Shown: positions 34,812 to 47,904, counted from the stretch's first letter. The stretch: DNA of 64,000 nucleotides from Lunularia cruciata (GCA_948567375.1 OX419756.1:45956333-46020332), one strand, 5' to 3'. Notes: generated by a model not told the origin, from the sequence alone. Translations and numbers: made by a program.

Positions 34812-37306
34812 ATACAACTTTTCCACATGATATGGTCCATTTACCAAAGATATAACTTCCCAAAGAAGAACTTGTGCCTATTGTTGTATAACAACACCAA
34901 ATCTCCTTTTGTGATTTGACAAGTCCTTTTGATTGTGAACTTCTTTCCTCTTCTCTTGAACTTCTTGTGTGCAATGTAAGGAACTGTTTCTCATTTCCTC
35001 CAAAACATCAGCTATGCATTTTAAGATCTTGACTATCTTTCTTGGTCATTTTTCCCTTAGATAGGATCTTATAGGATACCTCAAATTCAATTGGAAAAAT
35101 GAGATGGAACCCATATGTAAGAAAGAGAGATGTTTGCTTCATGAAAATTTTGTTAGTTGTGTGATGTGCACATAGAGCTACTGACAACTTGGTATCTTAG
35201 TCATATGCTTAATTCACTATTTCCTTGTAAGGATTTTGCACGACAATTTGTTAGCTCTCTCCATCAATCTATTTGTCCTCAAGTTGTAGGGGATAGTTTT
35301 CCTACATTTGATTTGAAAATGTTAGGTGAGGGACTCCATTACTTTGTTCAAGAAATGAACTCCCCTATCAATTGCCAATTCAAGGGGATATCAATTGCCA
35401 ATTCAAGAGGACATCCATAATGGGAAATAACATTGTGGAAGAAGAACTCTTTGAATATATCTACATCATCCTTCTTGGTAGCTTCCACTTCCACTATTTT
35501 CATGGCATAGTCAATATAGACTAGGATGTATCTTGTATGTTTGATTTTTGTTGCAAGTTGTATTGGGCCTATAAAATCAATCTTCCATATTTTGAATGGA
35601 GCAAGAGGTAGAATAGGTTTGAGTGGCTATTGGTAAAAAGTTGTAGGTCATTCCATCTTTTGACATTTGTCACCATCATCTAAAAAATTTGTGCACATCC
35701 TTGTACATGGTCAACCACCAATATTCCATTGGCAAAATTTTCTTCATTGTGTTTCTCAAGCAAATTGCCCTCCAATAGCTTCCATTTGTAGGGCCTATAT
35801 CATTTCTCCCACTTTGCAAGATTCTAGACAACACCAAATAACTTTATTGGTCCCTATCTTGAAAAGATTAGTTCCCTTCAATTGCTCTGGACCCATTTTG
35901 TGGAGGGAAAGTGCCCTTTACTTTGGATCTAATCCTTCAGGACATTATAACATGTAGAGGTATTGTAACTTAGAAGAGTAAAACATTACTTTTGTTGTCA
36001 AAATTTGGAAGATCTCTTTGTTTGGGAGCAAGTCATTCAAATCTTTGTCCTAATTGTTAATTCTCAACCTAGATAGGAAATTAACATTCTTTTTGTGATC
36101 CTTTCCTAACCTTTATGGTGTAGATAAATTCTTGGAGTTGTAATACCCATCACATAATTTGTCTTGAAATATTGGCCTTCTTCACCAAATGTTGTAACAC
36201 ATAATGCTCTACATGGGAAACAAATTTGTATCCCAATAGGTAGTGTGGAACTTCTTACATGCACACACTAAGTGCTTCTCATTCCATGGTGATGTAGTTC
36301 CTTTCTACTGTAGACAATTGTTGATTGGTGTAGTACACTTGGTAATCTTTCTTGTTGTCATTCTTTTGGCTGAGGACTACTCCAACTACTATAGAGGAAG
36401 TGTACATGTGCACATAGAAGGTGTTTTCCCAATTTGGAGCTTGCATCATTAGAGCCTCTACCAACTTGTTCTTTAATACAGGAAGGCATTCTCTTGCACC
36501 TTCATCCAGATATAATCTTTGGCCTTCTTCAACAATTTTTTCAAGGGTGCCACTTGTATTTCATAGTTGAGGACAAACCTCTTGGAATAACCTATATGGC
36601 ATAGGAAAGCTCTTAGCTTGCACACATTTTTGGGCAATTCAACGGATTGGAATACTTTTACCTTTTCCACATCCACCTTGATTCCTTGTCTTGAAGCCCA
36701 ATGCCCTAGAAGAATGCCTTTTGTCATGAAAAAGAAGCATTTCTTAGGATGTAACAAAAATTTAGAGGACCTACACCTTTTGAAGGTTTGGCATAGAAAA
36801 GAGAGATTATCCTTTCTTGTACCAAAAACACAAAAAAATTCAATAAAGATCTCTAGGAATTTCTACAAGTAATCCTTGAAGATGGCAATCATCATCCACT
36901 AGAATGTTCTAGGTGCATTACAAAACCCAAAATGTATTCAATTATAAGCATAAGTTCCCCAATGGTAGTGAAAGTAGTCTTGTCCCTATCTTCTTCCCAA
37001 ATAGAAACTTGGTTATAACCTGAAAAAGCAATCTAGAAAAATATAGCACTTGTGCCTTGAGACTTGGTCTAAATTAGCAGCAAAGAAAGGTAAAGAGTGA
37101 TGGTCTTTTTTATGGCTACATTTAGCTTGCAAAAATCCTAGCACCCGCTAACCTTTCTTGTCTTCTTGGGTACTACAACAATTGGAGATACACAATTTTA
37201 TTTAGTATTGGAAAATGATAAGAATGTTGAAATTCTTATCAATTTCATCCTTGACCAACACTAGTATTTGGAATTGAGCCAACATTGGCATTGTCAGATA
37301 GGGACT
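34812..37306 (-). pseudogene. Ty3/gypsy pol remnant E (reverse transcriptase, RNase H, integrase)
   Basis: Minus strand, many stops and frameshifts. From the high end: reverse transcriptase palm at about 37270-36870 (CKLNVAIKK, FGFCNAPRTF), then the connecting part at 36473-36757 (KGILLGH, GIKVDVEKVKVFQS, LRAFLCHIGYSKRFV). RNase H follows at 36279-36464 (FYVHMYTSSIVVGVVLSQ, where the Asp of the usual DAS is Tyr). Integrase lies at about 35.8-35.2 kb (KIWKIDFIGPIQLATK, YILVYIDYAMKIVEVEA). A 23-bp tandem duplication near 35369-35415 disrupts the integrase frame. The element is cut off at 37306 by a plus-strand LTR. A Ty3/gypsy remnant is firm; the exact clade is not. Confidence 0.75.
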
Positions 37307-37803
37307 TGTAACACCCATTGATGCATGTATGCTCTATAAGGATATTAAGTTTGCTATTTTAGATAGTGGAGAAATATTATCATATGGAGTTTGACTAAGC
37401 TTCTACATTTGTCATGATTAGCTAGAGTTCGTCCTAGTTAGGATAAATGTGACCCTATTCTAGAAGAAGGAGAAAGATTTAGGATCTCTATTTTATCTTC
37501 TAGTGTATTGACTTGGTATTATTTTTGGTTATTTGACTTCAAGGAAAGAGTTGAGAACTCTTGGACTCACAAGCCTTGTTGGTGGAAATTTTTCTATAAT
37601 TCAATGATATTCTATGTGAATGAATCATTGATTTAGTTGGTAGGTGAAGATAAGAACATCTATCCATGGGATTATTCTTATATGCTTGGATATTTTTATA
37701 CTTCTTGACTTTATTTGAATTTTAGCTTAGTAACTTGAGTTACTCTGGTGATTAGTAATTTTGGTTGTGTAACTTGTTCATAATATGTAAGCTGGGAGTG
37801 AGG
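37307..37803 (+). mobile_element. LTR of a gypsy element (plus orientation), probably 5' LTR of element A
   Basis: Begins TGTAACACCCATTGATGC at 37307 directly against the E reverse transcriptase remnant. It is homologous to the minus-strand LTR at 34315-34811 and, in part, to 54650-54882. The plus-strand gag-pol of element A follows from 40.3 kb, so this is its likely 5' LTR. The 3' end and primer-binding site were not identified; homology fades at about 37803. Confidence 0.55.
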
Positions 37804-40299
37804 AGGTACTCAACATTCTTTCATTGGAAAGTATTTCTCTCTCATTGAGTTCTCAAGTGAGCAATGAATAAGCTTGGAGGTACCTTGGAGTTCTAGCCTT
37901 GGAGGAGAGTGATGGAGTTGGGATCCTTGCCTTCTTAGTCCATGTTGCACTACTTAATAACATCAGAAGTTCATCTTGAGTGAGAGACAAGCTGGCTCAA
38001 ATTTTGGTTTTGTTGCTATGAACTCTTTAGGAGCCAAGATAAACTCTCTAGGAGGCAAGATAATGTTTTATGTAAAATTTTATATTAGGCAGAACAAGGC
38101 TATGAGAGCTCACTTGGAGAGAATATTAGGGAAGAAGAGGGCTGAACTTATGTTAGAGAACCAGAACCCAATTTTATACACTACAATTCATTATGATGTT
38201 TTTGATATGATAATATATATACTATACACATGAGAGAATTTGGGGAGATTGTGTAAGGTGCATTGCAAATTTTGGGGATTTTGGTGATTTTGGGCAAAAC
38301 CTCAAGTTTGAGATGTGGACTTGAAAGTTTCATTGAAGATAGCTTGGATTATCCCTCAATTAGGACTTGCAATAATGGTAAGGGCTAATACATTCATTGA
38401 GCTAGAATTTTTAGAAGGCGGTAGGGTAAATTATTCTTACAAACTACACGCTCTTTGGAATTTTGTATAGACTTTGCCATTTCTTCAATCTTCACTAGGT
38501 TTGTTGGCCTAAGAATAAAGGAGATATTGTTCTTGCATAGGAAGTTATGAATTTCTAAAGTGAAGGGTATGGTTTTTAGACCAAATTTGAAAGATGTGTG
38601 CTGAATAGAGGGATACCCAAGCCAAATGGATCCATGAAAAGTGCTGAATTTTTAAGAGAGAAGACAACCTAAAGTGGTGATCAAGTGTAAATTTTTTCAA
38701 AGATCTTGGAGTTATAATTTGGGAAAATTGGTTGAAATTGTGAGGAGTGGTCATTTTAGGAGAGTTAAGTTCTCATGAATGAGGAGTGTAAGTTTGACCA
38801 AAAGTATGTTTGAGTGTTTAAACTCATCTTGGGAGTATAAAGGGCCATCATAAATGGAAATTAAGGTATATTATGGGTTAGAGTGATAGTAGTGGTTGAT
38901 TTGAAGAAATGAGAGTTTAGAGTAGAATTTGAAGAGAGTGGTAAGAGGATTCAAAGACCTTCACTGTTTGGAAGAAAGAGTGATTCTAAGTGCTTTTTAT
39001 GTAGAGAGAAGGAACACAAGGCAATTTCATATTTATTGAGTCTTGAGAACAAGAGATTGAGAGAAAGGAGAGGCTTACTTGACTTGGGATTGCATGTTGG
39101 ACCTTCTTCACCAACATTGGGAGGGAGGAGATTTAGGACCAAGGAGTTGTGTGAGGTTTGTGGAGTGGAAGGAGTTCCAAAGAGCCATGAGTGTAAAGGA
39201 GCAATTACATTATTGGAGACCTTAGTGAAGGATCTGAAAGAGAGTCATAGGATCACTATAGAGAAACTACCACATTCATCAAAATGTTCTCAAGATTAGT
39301 GATGGAGATAATCTTTCAATTGATAGATAAAATATCCATGAGAGTTTGCTTAATTTGCACCTTTGGATTTGATCATGCCATAGAAATCATGGAGGAACCT
39401 GAACCCTTTGTACTACCTTGAGTGGACTACTCTCAAATGGTGCTAGTATTGTGTAATACCAAGAGCTAACCATATGATCTAGATGTGCAATTTGTTTTGG
39501 TAACATCTGGAATGATGTTATACATGATGGTCAAAATAGATCAGATAGAAGTATCACCAAAATATTACTTTTATTAATAGGGAAAAAACCAAAATAGACT
39601 TGAAAACCTTAGAACCAATAACTAGACATATGATTTAAAGATGAGAATTGGTTTGGTAACATCTAGAAAGATGTTACACATGATGGACTAAATATATCAG
39701 AAAGAGATATCACCAAAAGGGGACTTCTACTAATAGAGTAGGAACCAACATGGCTGAAATCTTTGAAGGCAATTTTGGAGGCCTAAACGGATGAATTAGG
39801 CCTCAAAAAAGTAGAGATTCCTTCCCCAAATGGAAGAAAGGCTGGCCTTCCCTTCCCTTGGGTTTGTCTCATTGAGAGCTTTCCAACGGTACCTCACCCA
39901 CATGATTATGAGATTTCTATAGGAAGATTCCCTAAAAGATTCCCTAAAAGATTCACTTTGGTCAAAGCTTGTTTGACCAACCAAATAGGACCAAGCCCGA
40001 CATGTCACCCATCTAAGTAAGTAATCCAAGGGTGGAGCTTGCTGACATATCACTTACCTATGTGCCTAATCCTATGGTGGAGCTTCCTTTGAGGAGATCC
40101 TCTTTTCTATATAATAAAGAGAAGGTGCTCCTTTGGGGCATCGGATGATTGAGTATGAAATCTGTGTTTTCTCTCTTCTCTTGTCCTCATAGTATTACAA
40201 ATTGTATATACTCTATTAGTTATAGGGTGAGAAAGAAAATAAACAAAAAGATAAAAATAAATAAAATAAAGAGTGGAGAAAGGTAGTGAGAGGCTAAGA
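37804..40299 (+). pseudogene. Degenerate LTR-element DNA with a gag-like CCHC fragment
   Basis: Mostly decayed sequence with no long frame. About 38940-39300 reads SDSKCFLCREKEHKA, a gag zinc knuckle with its last Cys replaced by Tyr, followed by a Lys/Glu-rich stretch with CEVCGVEGVPKSHEC, ending at 39298. Near 40105-40210 TATATAATAAAGAG and later CT-rich sequence resemble a promoter region of an LTR. The fragments probably belong to one or more gypsy insertions; boundaries cannot be set. Confidence 0.4.
39465..39763. repeat. Diverged tandem duplication of about 150 bp
   Basis: Both copies (about 39465-39612 and 39613-39763) contain TTGGTAACATCT, GATGTTA.ACATGATGG, TATCACCAAAA and TTNTACTAATAG followed by AACCAA. 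Nearby, at about 39933-39957, AGATTCCCTAAA occurs twice and a third AGATTC follows. Confidence 0.65.
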
Positions 40300-42761
40300 T
40301 GGAGAAACTTTTGGTTTTCTTTGGCAAGAATGGAGAGGATGTGAAGGAATTTGCAAGAGACTTCAAGAAGGTTTGCATAGGAAAAAATGAGAAGAGGACG
40401 AATAATTGGGCCTCATTACTACCAGATTTCTTTGAGGATGCAACTCTCACATGATATGAGTCAAAATACCAAAAGAGAGAGGATAAATGGGCAAGATGAG
40501 CCTTTGGAGATTTTGACTATAACACTCATTGAGAACTTTTCTTCTAGATGATAATTATGGAAGATTGATGAGTGAAGTTACTTTCCTCAAATAGGGAGAT
40601 GGAAAGAAAGTGAGAGTCTATACAGGAAGAGTGGAGAAGTTAAAGTCTAGGTTCCACATAGTATTGAGGAGTGGGGATGATTTGGAGTTTACCATGATTA
40701 GGTTAGGAGCAATGCTCACCAAGAATTTTGTGGGAGGGTTGAAACCATAAATTCAAAGCAAACTTCCAAGGTAGAAGCTATCAAGATTGCACTTTGTGTG
40801 GAGAGTTTGGAAGGATATGAGAGTGATTTGGTGATGAAAGAGGTTGTATATCCTCCACAATCTAAAAGTATGGTAGTGCTTCTAATCCTTTGATGGTAAA
40901 ATATGGCACCACAAGTAGTAGTTTATCTTGTTCTTGCACCTCTACCAAAAGATTCCCTTCAAACTATCATGGAGCAACTTGCAAATCTCAAGATCAATGT
41001 AGTGCAACTATGAGAGAAGAGAGAAGTGGACCAAAATGCTAAGAGAAAGCCTAGGGGTTATGGAAAATATCTATATAGAGAAAGCCAACCAACTAGCAAT
41101 TTCAATAATTGAAATTTTTTTGGGTGTGGAGGTGGAGGTCACATCCAAAGGAATTACCCAAATCCCATTTACCATGGAGGAAGGGTTATGAGAGGGAAAA
41201 TAGAAAGAAGGAGTAAGGTGGTGTAGCTCAAGTACCTCCTTTGCAAAATAGAGGTAAGGGGATAACATCCATAAATGTGGTGAAGAGCAAGTATGAGAAG
41301 GGGGAATGCTCAAACTCCAAAGGTCCTAACTTGGAACTTTTGACACATGAGAAGAAAGAAACCCATTTTGTAGATGATATAAAATCTTCTCAAGAATGCA
41401 CTCCTAATTAAGATAGTCCAATGCTCACAAGCATTACTTGCAATACTAGTTCAACACCATCAACAAAGACTTCAAGGAAGAAGTTGGAGATGGATGATTT
41501 CTTGATCTCAAAGTAACAATGGGGCTACAATGTGTTGGAGGATGTTGGTAGTCATAGGGCCAACATCATAGTGGGTCAAATAATTGCTTTAAATCCTATC
41601 TTAAGGAAGGAGCTTAGGAGTGATTTGAGTTCTATAAGGATCAAGAGAAAGAAGAAAGCAAAGGTTCCCATATCAATGGGGGTGGTGGATGCAAAACCAA
41701 CACCATGAGAGGCTTATGAATATGCCTCCAAAAATGATGCAAAGATGAAGGGGCACAACATCAAGGATGCACTTGTTGACGGAGGATGTATAATCAATGC
41801 CATGTTAAAGAAGGTAATGAAGAAGTTGGATATGATACCCTCTAAACATTCAACATTTGTAATGAGCATGAAAAACAAGCAACATGTTTGATTGGTGGGT
41901 GTGATGGACAAGGTGGTAAGGTTTGGATACAAGAGTTCAAAATCTTATGACTTTCCAAGTTTAGGGTTTAGGGTTCTAAATTATGATTTTCCACTAGGGA
42001 GGCCATGGTTGAGAGTAGCTTGAACAATTGATTGATGGAACAAAGGATACTTAAGAATTGGGCCATCAAACCATTAGGTTATAGTTCCTATATGCAACAC
42101 CAACCACCCTTCATATTCAAATACACCATCTTTTGATTATTGAAGATCAAATTCAGAAGAAGGAGCTTCAAGTGTGGACATAAGTATGGAAGAAGAGACC
42201 TCATCAGAGAAGGATCACTTTGAATCTACTTTAGATGTGCATCCCTTGTGTGCTATGGACTTTTTGACTAAGCTAGAGGTTTTGAAGGACCTTGATAAAT
42301 CACCATTGACACCAAATGAGATAGATAGGAGACTATTTCTCCTCAAGTATGGTCCAAATGTTATTAAGGAGGAGAAGGTAAGATTTGAGGAGATTTTCTA
42401 TAAGTTTATCCATGTGTTTGCTTTTAGTTACAAGGATCTCAAGGAAGTCCTTGGAAGAGCATCAAATAAATGTAGAGTCACATGCAAGACCAATCTACCA
42501 AAAGCAATGTCGCATTAGCCCACCGACAGCTTTGGTTGTGAAGGAAGAGATTGAAACGCTGAGTTTATATTTTGAGGTAGAGAATTCAAAATGGGTGTTT
42601 CTAATTGTGATTATGAACAAGAAGAATGGCAAGCTTTGTGTATATGTTCATTACAAGAAGCTCATTGTTGTTACCAAGAAGGACTTATACTCTTGCCATT
42701 CATTGATGAGATCTTGGAGGAGGTTGTGGATCATGAGAAGTATAGTTTTGGAGATGGTTAT
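40300..42761 (+). pseudogene. Ty3/gypsy element A, left part (gag, protease, start of reverse transcriptase)
   Basis: Gag begins near 40300 with MEKLLVFFGKNGEDVKEF. From 41.45 kb the frame (KKLEMDDFLISK, YNVLEDVGSHRANI, GHNIKDALVDGGCIINAM) matches element D almost residue for residue; DALVDGG is the aspartic-protease site. Reverse transcriptase starts at about 42.17 kb (MEEETSSEKD, CAMDF, KFIHVFAFSYKDL, KKNGKLCVYVHYKKL) and reaches FGDGYY at 42761, where element B interrupts it. It continues at 53885. Several stops and a frameshift make it non-functional. Confidence 0.8.
42757..42761 (+). repeat. Target-site duplication of element B, left copy
   Basis: GTTAT directly before the 5' LTR; ATTAT directly follows the 3' LTR at 53885-53889. 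One mismatch fits the age of the insertion. Removing the insert and one copy restores the reading frame of element A to D-G-Y-S-D-Y-N-Q-I-K, matching D-G-Y-N-G-Y-N-Q-I-K in element D. Confidence 0.8.
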
Positions 42762-43187
42762 TATAACAATATAGAGTTTAGTGGTCAAGTCATTCAGGGC
42801 TAATGAAGTAGTGAATTGGTCAAATTAGCCTAGAATATTCTAGAAGTATCTAGGAATCTTCTTGGGAAACTTCCCACGAGCTTAGCTTGCACTCCAAGTA
42901 GGTAGTTTCTAGAAGGAAGCTTCTAAAAGCTTCCAACTAACTTAGCTTGTACGCCAAGTAGGCGGCTTCAAGAAGGATGCTTCTTGAGAAGCTTCCCAAT
43001 TAACTTGGCTTGCACTCCAAGAAAGCGGCTCAAGAAAGCTTCTTGAAAAGCTTCTCAAGAGCTTTGTATGCTACCTATAAATACAAGAGCCAAAGCTGAT
43101 GCTAGGCATTTGGATTTTTCACACATTCAAGTGTCTCAATGTGATCTTCCATTCTCTTATTTCTCTCCTTGATCTTGGTCTTTTACA
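42762..43187 (+). repeat. 5' LTR of element B (426 bp)
   Basis: Starts TATAACAATATAGAGTTTAG (TG mutated to TA) and ends CTTGGTCTTTTACA. A TATA box (CTATAAATA) lies near 43075. It is rich in AGAAGCTTCT-like palindromes. Confidence 0.85.
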
Positions 43188-43188
43188 T

Positions 43189-43200
43189 TGGTATCAGAAC
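43189..43200 (+). other. Primer-binding site of element B
   Basis: TGGTATCAGAAC, one base after the LTR, matches the plant initiator-Met tRNA 3' end complement TGGTATCAGAGC with one change. Confidence 0.85.
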
Positions 43201-46200
43201 AAGAATAAGATGAATGGAATTTATGGACCACCAAATCCAATTTTGCCAAACCATTGGGATTTTTGTGTCTACCAAGCATCATTTCACATAATTCATCACC
43301 TCATGCTTTGAACAGGATTTTATGCATATGATCACCTTGTCTAAGGAACCCTTGGTGCTTTTGGTTGTAACTCATGGAGAACGGTGGACATGTTGCATCC
43401 ATGTGTTAATAAACTAGATAGATTGGGGATAGAGTGATATAGTAGAAGCCATGGCGACAATGCTTGAAGTTATCCTTGCTATGCAACAAGCAAACCAAGC
43501 ACCTTAATCAATTGTTGGATGAACAAGACCGTCATAGACAAGAGCAAGTAGAGAGAGCACCAATTTGAGAAGGAGTAGAGCAAATCCAATTTCCAAAGCC
43601 TAAGGTATTTGAAGGCAAGATCCTTTTGGATGGGGTGGAAATTTTTGTGTTTGATAGTGAACATTACTTTGAAGCAACAAAATTTCAAGATGAATGAAGA
43701 CAAATTCTATTGGCCTCAAGCCAATTGGATATAGTGGCTAAATTATGGTGGCAATTTAGAGTGGAACAAGCTGAGTGGAAATTTGTCATGCCAATCTTGA
43801 CATGGGAAGAATTCAAGAGTGCACTAATTGGGTGGTTCTAAGCTATAAATGCCACATGGGTGGCACAAGATAAGTTGGTAGAATTGAAGCAAATTGGCTT
43901 GGTAAGAAGCTATATCACTCAATTCTAGAACACCATTATGCAAATCCTGGATATACTAGATGGAGAAGCTTTAGATCACTTTGTGAGAGGCTTGAAGTCC
44001 CACACCAGATTCAAAGTGACTATGTGTGAGCCCAAAGACTTGGAAGAAGCCATGCAATTGGCTAAGCAATTTGATTCCTTGGTTGTGACAAGTTGGTTTT
44101 GACTTTGGCCTTCCCTAAACCCACCTACACATTACACACATGTGGAAGAGCCAACACCAATGGAGATTGATGCCATCCAACAAAGACCACTTGGCACAAT
44201 AGATCTTGAAAGATTACGACAAAATGGTGTATGTTTCTATTATTGCAAAATTGGACAACCCATTGCAAAGTGTCCACTCAAGAATGAGTGACCTTGACAA
44301 GTTGCCCAAATAGAATTTGTGGAGCGGCATGATCAAGGAAATGAGGAATCGTAATAGAAGATTTTGAGCCACTTATTGGGAACTTGATTAGTCCCAATAA
44401 GATTGAAAGCTTGACCTATGCAAGTTTGTTTCACTTGCAGGGTATGATATTTGATTGTGGTTATAGGATTTTGGTTGATTCTAGAAGTTCAAAGAATTAC
44501 ATGTTTATACAATTAGCAAAGGAATTGGGTATTCCTATCAAGCCAATAATTGTAAATAGATTGATGATGGTAGATGGTAGAAAGGGTTTTGCATTCCGTA
44601 CCTTGCATCTTGTTACCTTCAAGATTGGGAAGGAGTATTTGGAGTGTATGAGGTTTGTAGTGGCACCTCTACATTATGATCTCAATCTAGACCTACCTTG
44701 GCTTGATCGTCATAAGATTCAATTTGATTGGACCCAATGAAAAATTCAAGTACAACACCAAGGTAGGAATTTCTGATTAGGTTGTTTGACACCTTTGAGT
44801 AAGACACCTAAGGATAGTCAATCCTAAGATGGGAAGTTTGTTAGTGAAGCAACTATGGAGCAAGCTTTGGAGGAAGATAAGTATATTTTTGCAATGTAGA
44901 TCGAGTCAATTGCACAAGGAGAATCTGAGGAGAGTCAAGAGCCTCATCAAGCATTGGTTGAACAAATAGTTCAGGAGTTTGTGGACTTTTTTTTGGATGA
45001 TCTGCCAAAGGGATTACACTTTGATCGTGGTATGCACTTCAAGATTGAGTTAGTACCAAGGAGTACTCCAATGAGTAGACCCATCTATTGGCTCTCACCA
45101 AAGGTGATGGAGGAGTTATGAACAACACTTACAAAGTTGTTAGAGAAGGATTTCATATGACATAGTACATCTTCTTGGGGAGCACCGGTACTATTTGTTC
45201 CAAAGAAAAATGGAAGACTTTGTTTTTGTATTGATTACCATGGGCTCAATAAATAGCAATTGATGACTTGTTTGATCAATTGAGTGGAGCACGATACTTC
45301 TCTAAGTTGGATCTTTGTAGTAACTATTGGAAAATTATTATTGATAAGGAGGATGTGCAAAAGATTGCCTTTTGCACAAGGTATGGACATTTTGAGTGGA
45401 GAGTTTTGCCTTTTGGGCTCACTAATGCTTTAGTAGTCTTCATGGATCAGATGCATTGGGTGTTGGATGGATTGTTGGATTGGTATATGGTGGTGTTCTT
45501 GGATGATATCTTAATCTATAGCAAGACAAAGGCAAAACATGTGAATCACGTACAAGAAGTCCTAAGACAACTACAATAGTGGAAGTTTTATTGCAAGAAG
45601 TCAAAGTGTGCCTTTTGGCAGAAGGAAATTACCTTCTTGGGTCATAGGATCTCATCTGAGGAGCTCAAGATGGAAGTGGAAAAAATCAAGGCCATCATTG
45701 ATTGGCCTACTCCAAAGGATGCTATTGAAGTACAGGCATTTAATGGATTGGCTAGTTTTTATCAATGGTTCATCCACTAGTAAGCTCATGTGGCCGCACC
45801 ATTGACCAATCTCTTGGAGAAGAACTTGAGCTTTCAATGGGCTAACAACACAAAGAAGCATTCTAGAAGTTGAAACATATGGTGACTTCAAGGCTAATTC
45901 TTCAAACATATGATCCTTGACTACCATGTGCAGTTGATTTTGATGCTTCTAACTTTGCAATTGGAATCATGTTGCAACAAGAATTCATTGATGGATTACA
46001 TCCCATTGCCTTTTTGTCTTGTAGACTAATACAAAAAAAAAGAAATTACTCTACTTGAGATCAAGAACAACTAGCAATGGTATATTTCCCAAGGTATGGA
46101 GGCATTATCTCTTGGGGAAACAAGTGGTCATGCAAATTGATCACAAACCCTTATTCCAGACATTACATTTGGAACATATGAAGAGTTGATATCATCAATA

Positions 46201-47211
46201 GGAGGAACAACTACAATTGTTTGACATCAAACTTGAGTACAAACCTGATTGGTTCCATGTCATACTTGATGTCCTATCATGATGACCTGAATTGAAATCT
46301 TTTTCTTTCATCATGGCGGCAATTACAATGGTGTCAATTGACTCCAAGGTCCAAATTAAGTTTGGGACAGCCCTACAACAAGATCCATTCTTTCATATGG
46401 TACAAGGGCATCTTGCAACCAACAACAAGGAGTAAAACACCTTTTCCTTCAAGGAAGGCCTTCTATTTCATGAGGACTGAATCTATGTTCTATCCAAGGG
46501 TGATCTCCAACTTGTATGCCTCCAAGAAGCCCACGAATTACCAATTGTTGGTCACATGGATGTAGATAAGACCTTGGGTTACTCTTCAATGCCAATGGTG
46601 GTGGCCCAACATGACACAAGATGTCCAAGAGATTATTTGATCATGTGAGAGCTGCCAATGCAACAAAGCCAACAACCAAAAACTGAGTGGACTCCTTCAA
46701 CTACTTCCCATTCCATTTGCTCGATGGGAACACACGAGCTTGAATATCATCACATCCTTGCCCAAGACAGCAAGATCACACAACGATTGTGGTGTTTGTA
46801 GATAAGCTTAGTAAGCAAATCCACTTGGCACCAACCTTTGATACCATGGATGCTCTAACATTAGCACAACTTTACTTCAATAATGTCTTTAAGCATCATG
46901 GGATGCTGTGTGTACTCATCTCCAACCGTGATTCTTGATTCACTGGAAAGTTTTGGCAAGCACTCTTCTAGATACTCGGCACCAAGCTTACTTTGTCCAT
47001 GGCCTATCATCTTCAAATTGATGGAGACACTAAACATGCAAATTGCACCTTGGAGGATATTCTTTGTGCCTTTGTCAACGTTCACCACACCAATTGGGAT
47101 GAATGTCTTGTAGCTACAGAGTTTGCATACAATAGCTCCAAATAGGCAAACACCAAATTCTCTCCTTTCTTTCTCAATTTTGGCCAAGATCCACTTGTTT
47201 CAGATTCCCTT
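43201..47211 (+). pseudogene. Element B gag-pol, proximal part (gag to integrase)
   Basis: Colinear with element C but more decayed. Gag starts near 43451 and ends with a damaged zinc knuckle (CFYYCKIGQPIAKC) near 44230-44280. Protease at 44384-44740 reads ILVDSRSS where DSG is expected. Reverse transcriptase at about 45.1-45.8 kb keeps [11 protein letters not shown] and [12 protein letters not shown]. RNase H (about 45.83-46.27 kb) and integrase (to 47211) follow. Stops at 43839, 44289, 46187, 46283, 46936 and 46969 lie at sites equivalent to stops in element C. Integrase is cut at 47211 by element C and resumes at 52844. Confidence 0.85.
47207..47211 (+). repeat. Target-site duplication of element C, left copy
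   Basis: CCCTT precedes the 5' LTR and CCCTT follows the 3' LTR at 52844-52848, a perfect 5-bp duplication inside the integrase of element B. Removing the insert gives SDSLLASSPS, parallel to PDSLLAPPPS in element C. Confidence 0.95.
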
Positions 47212-47633
47212 TGTAACAATGTGGAGTTTAGTGACAAAGTTAGTCGGGCTTACGAAGTAGAGAATAAGACAAAATAGCCTAGAATATTCTAGAAGCATCT
47301 AAGAAGCTTCTTAGGAAGCTTCCCAACTACTTAACTTGCGCTCTAAGCAGGTAGCTTCTAGACGGAAGCTTCTAGAAGCTTCTAACTAGCTTAGCTTGCA
47401 CGCCAAGTAGGCGGCTTCTAGAAGGAAGCTTCTGAGAAGCTTCCTAGTTAACTTGGCCTGTACTCCAAGAAAGCGGCTCAAGGAAGCTTCTTGAGAAGCT
47501 TCAAGGGTCTTGTATGCTACCTATAAATACCAAGGCCGAAGCTCATGCTAGGCATTTGGAGTTTTCCCTCATTCTAGTGTCCCAATGTGAGTTTCCATTC
47601 TCCTATTTCTCTCCTCCGTTTCGGTCTTTTACA
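47212..47633 (+). repeat. 5' LTR of element C (422 bp)
   Basis: TGTAACAATGTGGAGTTTAG to GGTCTTTTACA, TG...CA ends. TATA box TATAAATA at 47522-47529 implies transcription from about 25-35 bases downstream. The U3 part carries several GAAGCTTC palindromes. Confidence 0.93.
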
Positions 47634-47634
47634 T

Positions 47635-47646
47635 TGGTATCAGAGC
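47635..47646 (+). other. Primer-binding site of element C
   Basis: TGGTATCAGAGC, one base after the LTR, an exact match to the initiator-Met tRNA complement used by many plant gypsy elements. Confidence 0.93.
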
Positions 47647-47904
47647 AGGAATAGGATGGATGGAATTTATGGACCACCAAATCCACTTCCGCCAAACCAT
47701 TGGGACTTTCATGTCCAGATATTACCAAAGCATCGGTTCACACAATTCATCACCTCACGCTTTGGGCAGGATTTTCTACATATGATCACCGTGTCAAAGG
47801 AACCCTTGATACTTCCAATTGTAACTTATGGAGAGCGGTGGACGTGTTGTATCTATGTGTTAATTAACTAGATAAATTGAGGGTAGTGGAATAGAGTAGT
47901 AGCA

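Noticed and set aside
41957-41976. Telomere-like TTTAGGG repeated twice
   Set aside because: Only two units and lying in the protease coding region of element A (the segment before NYDFPLG); no telomeric array.
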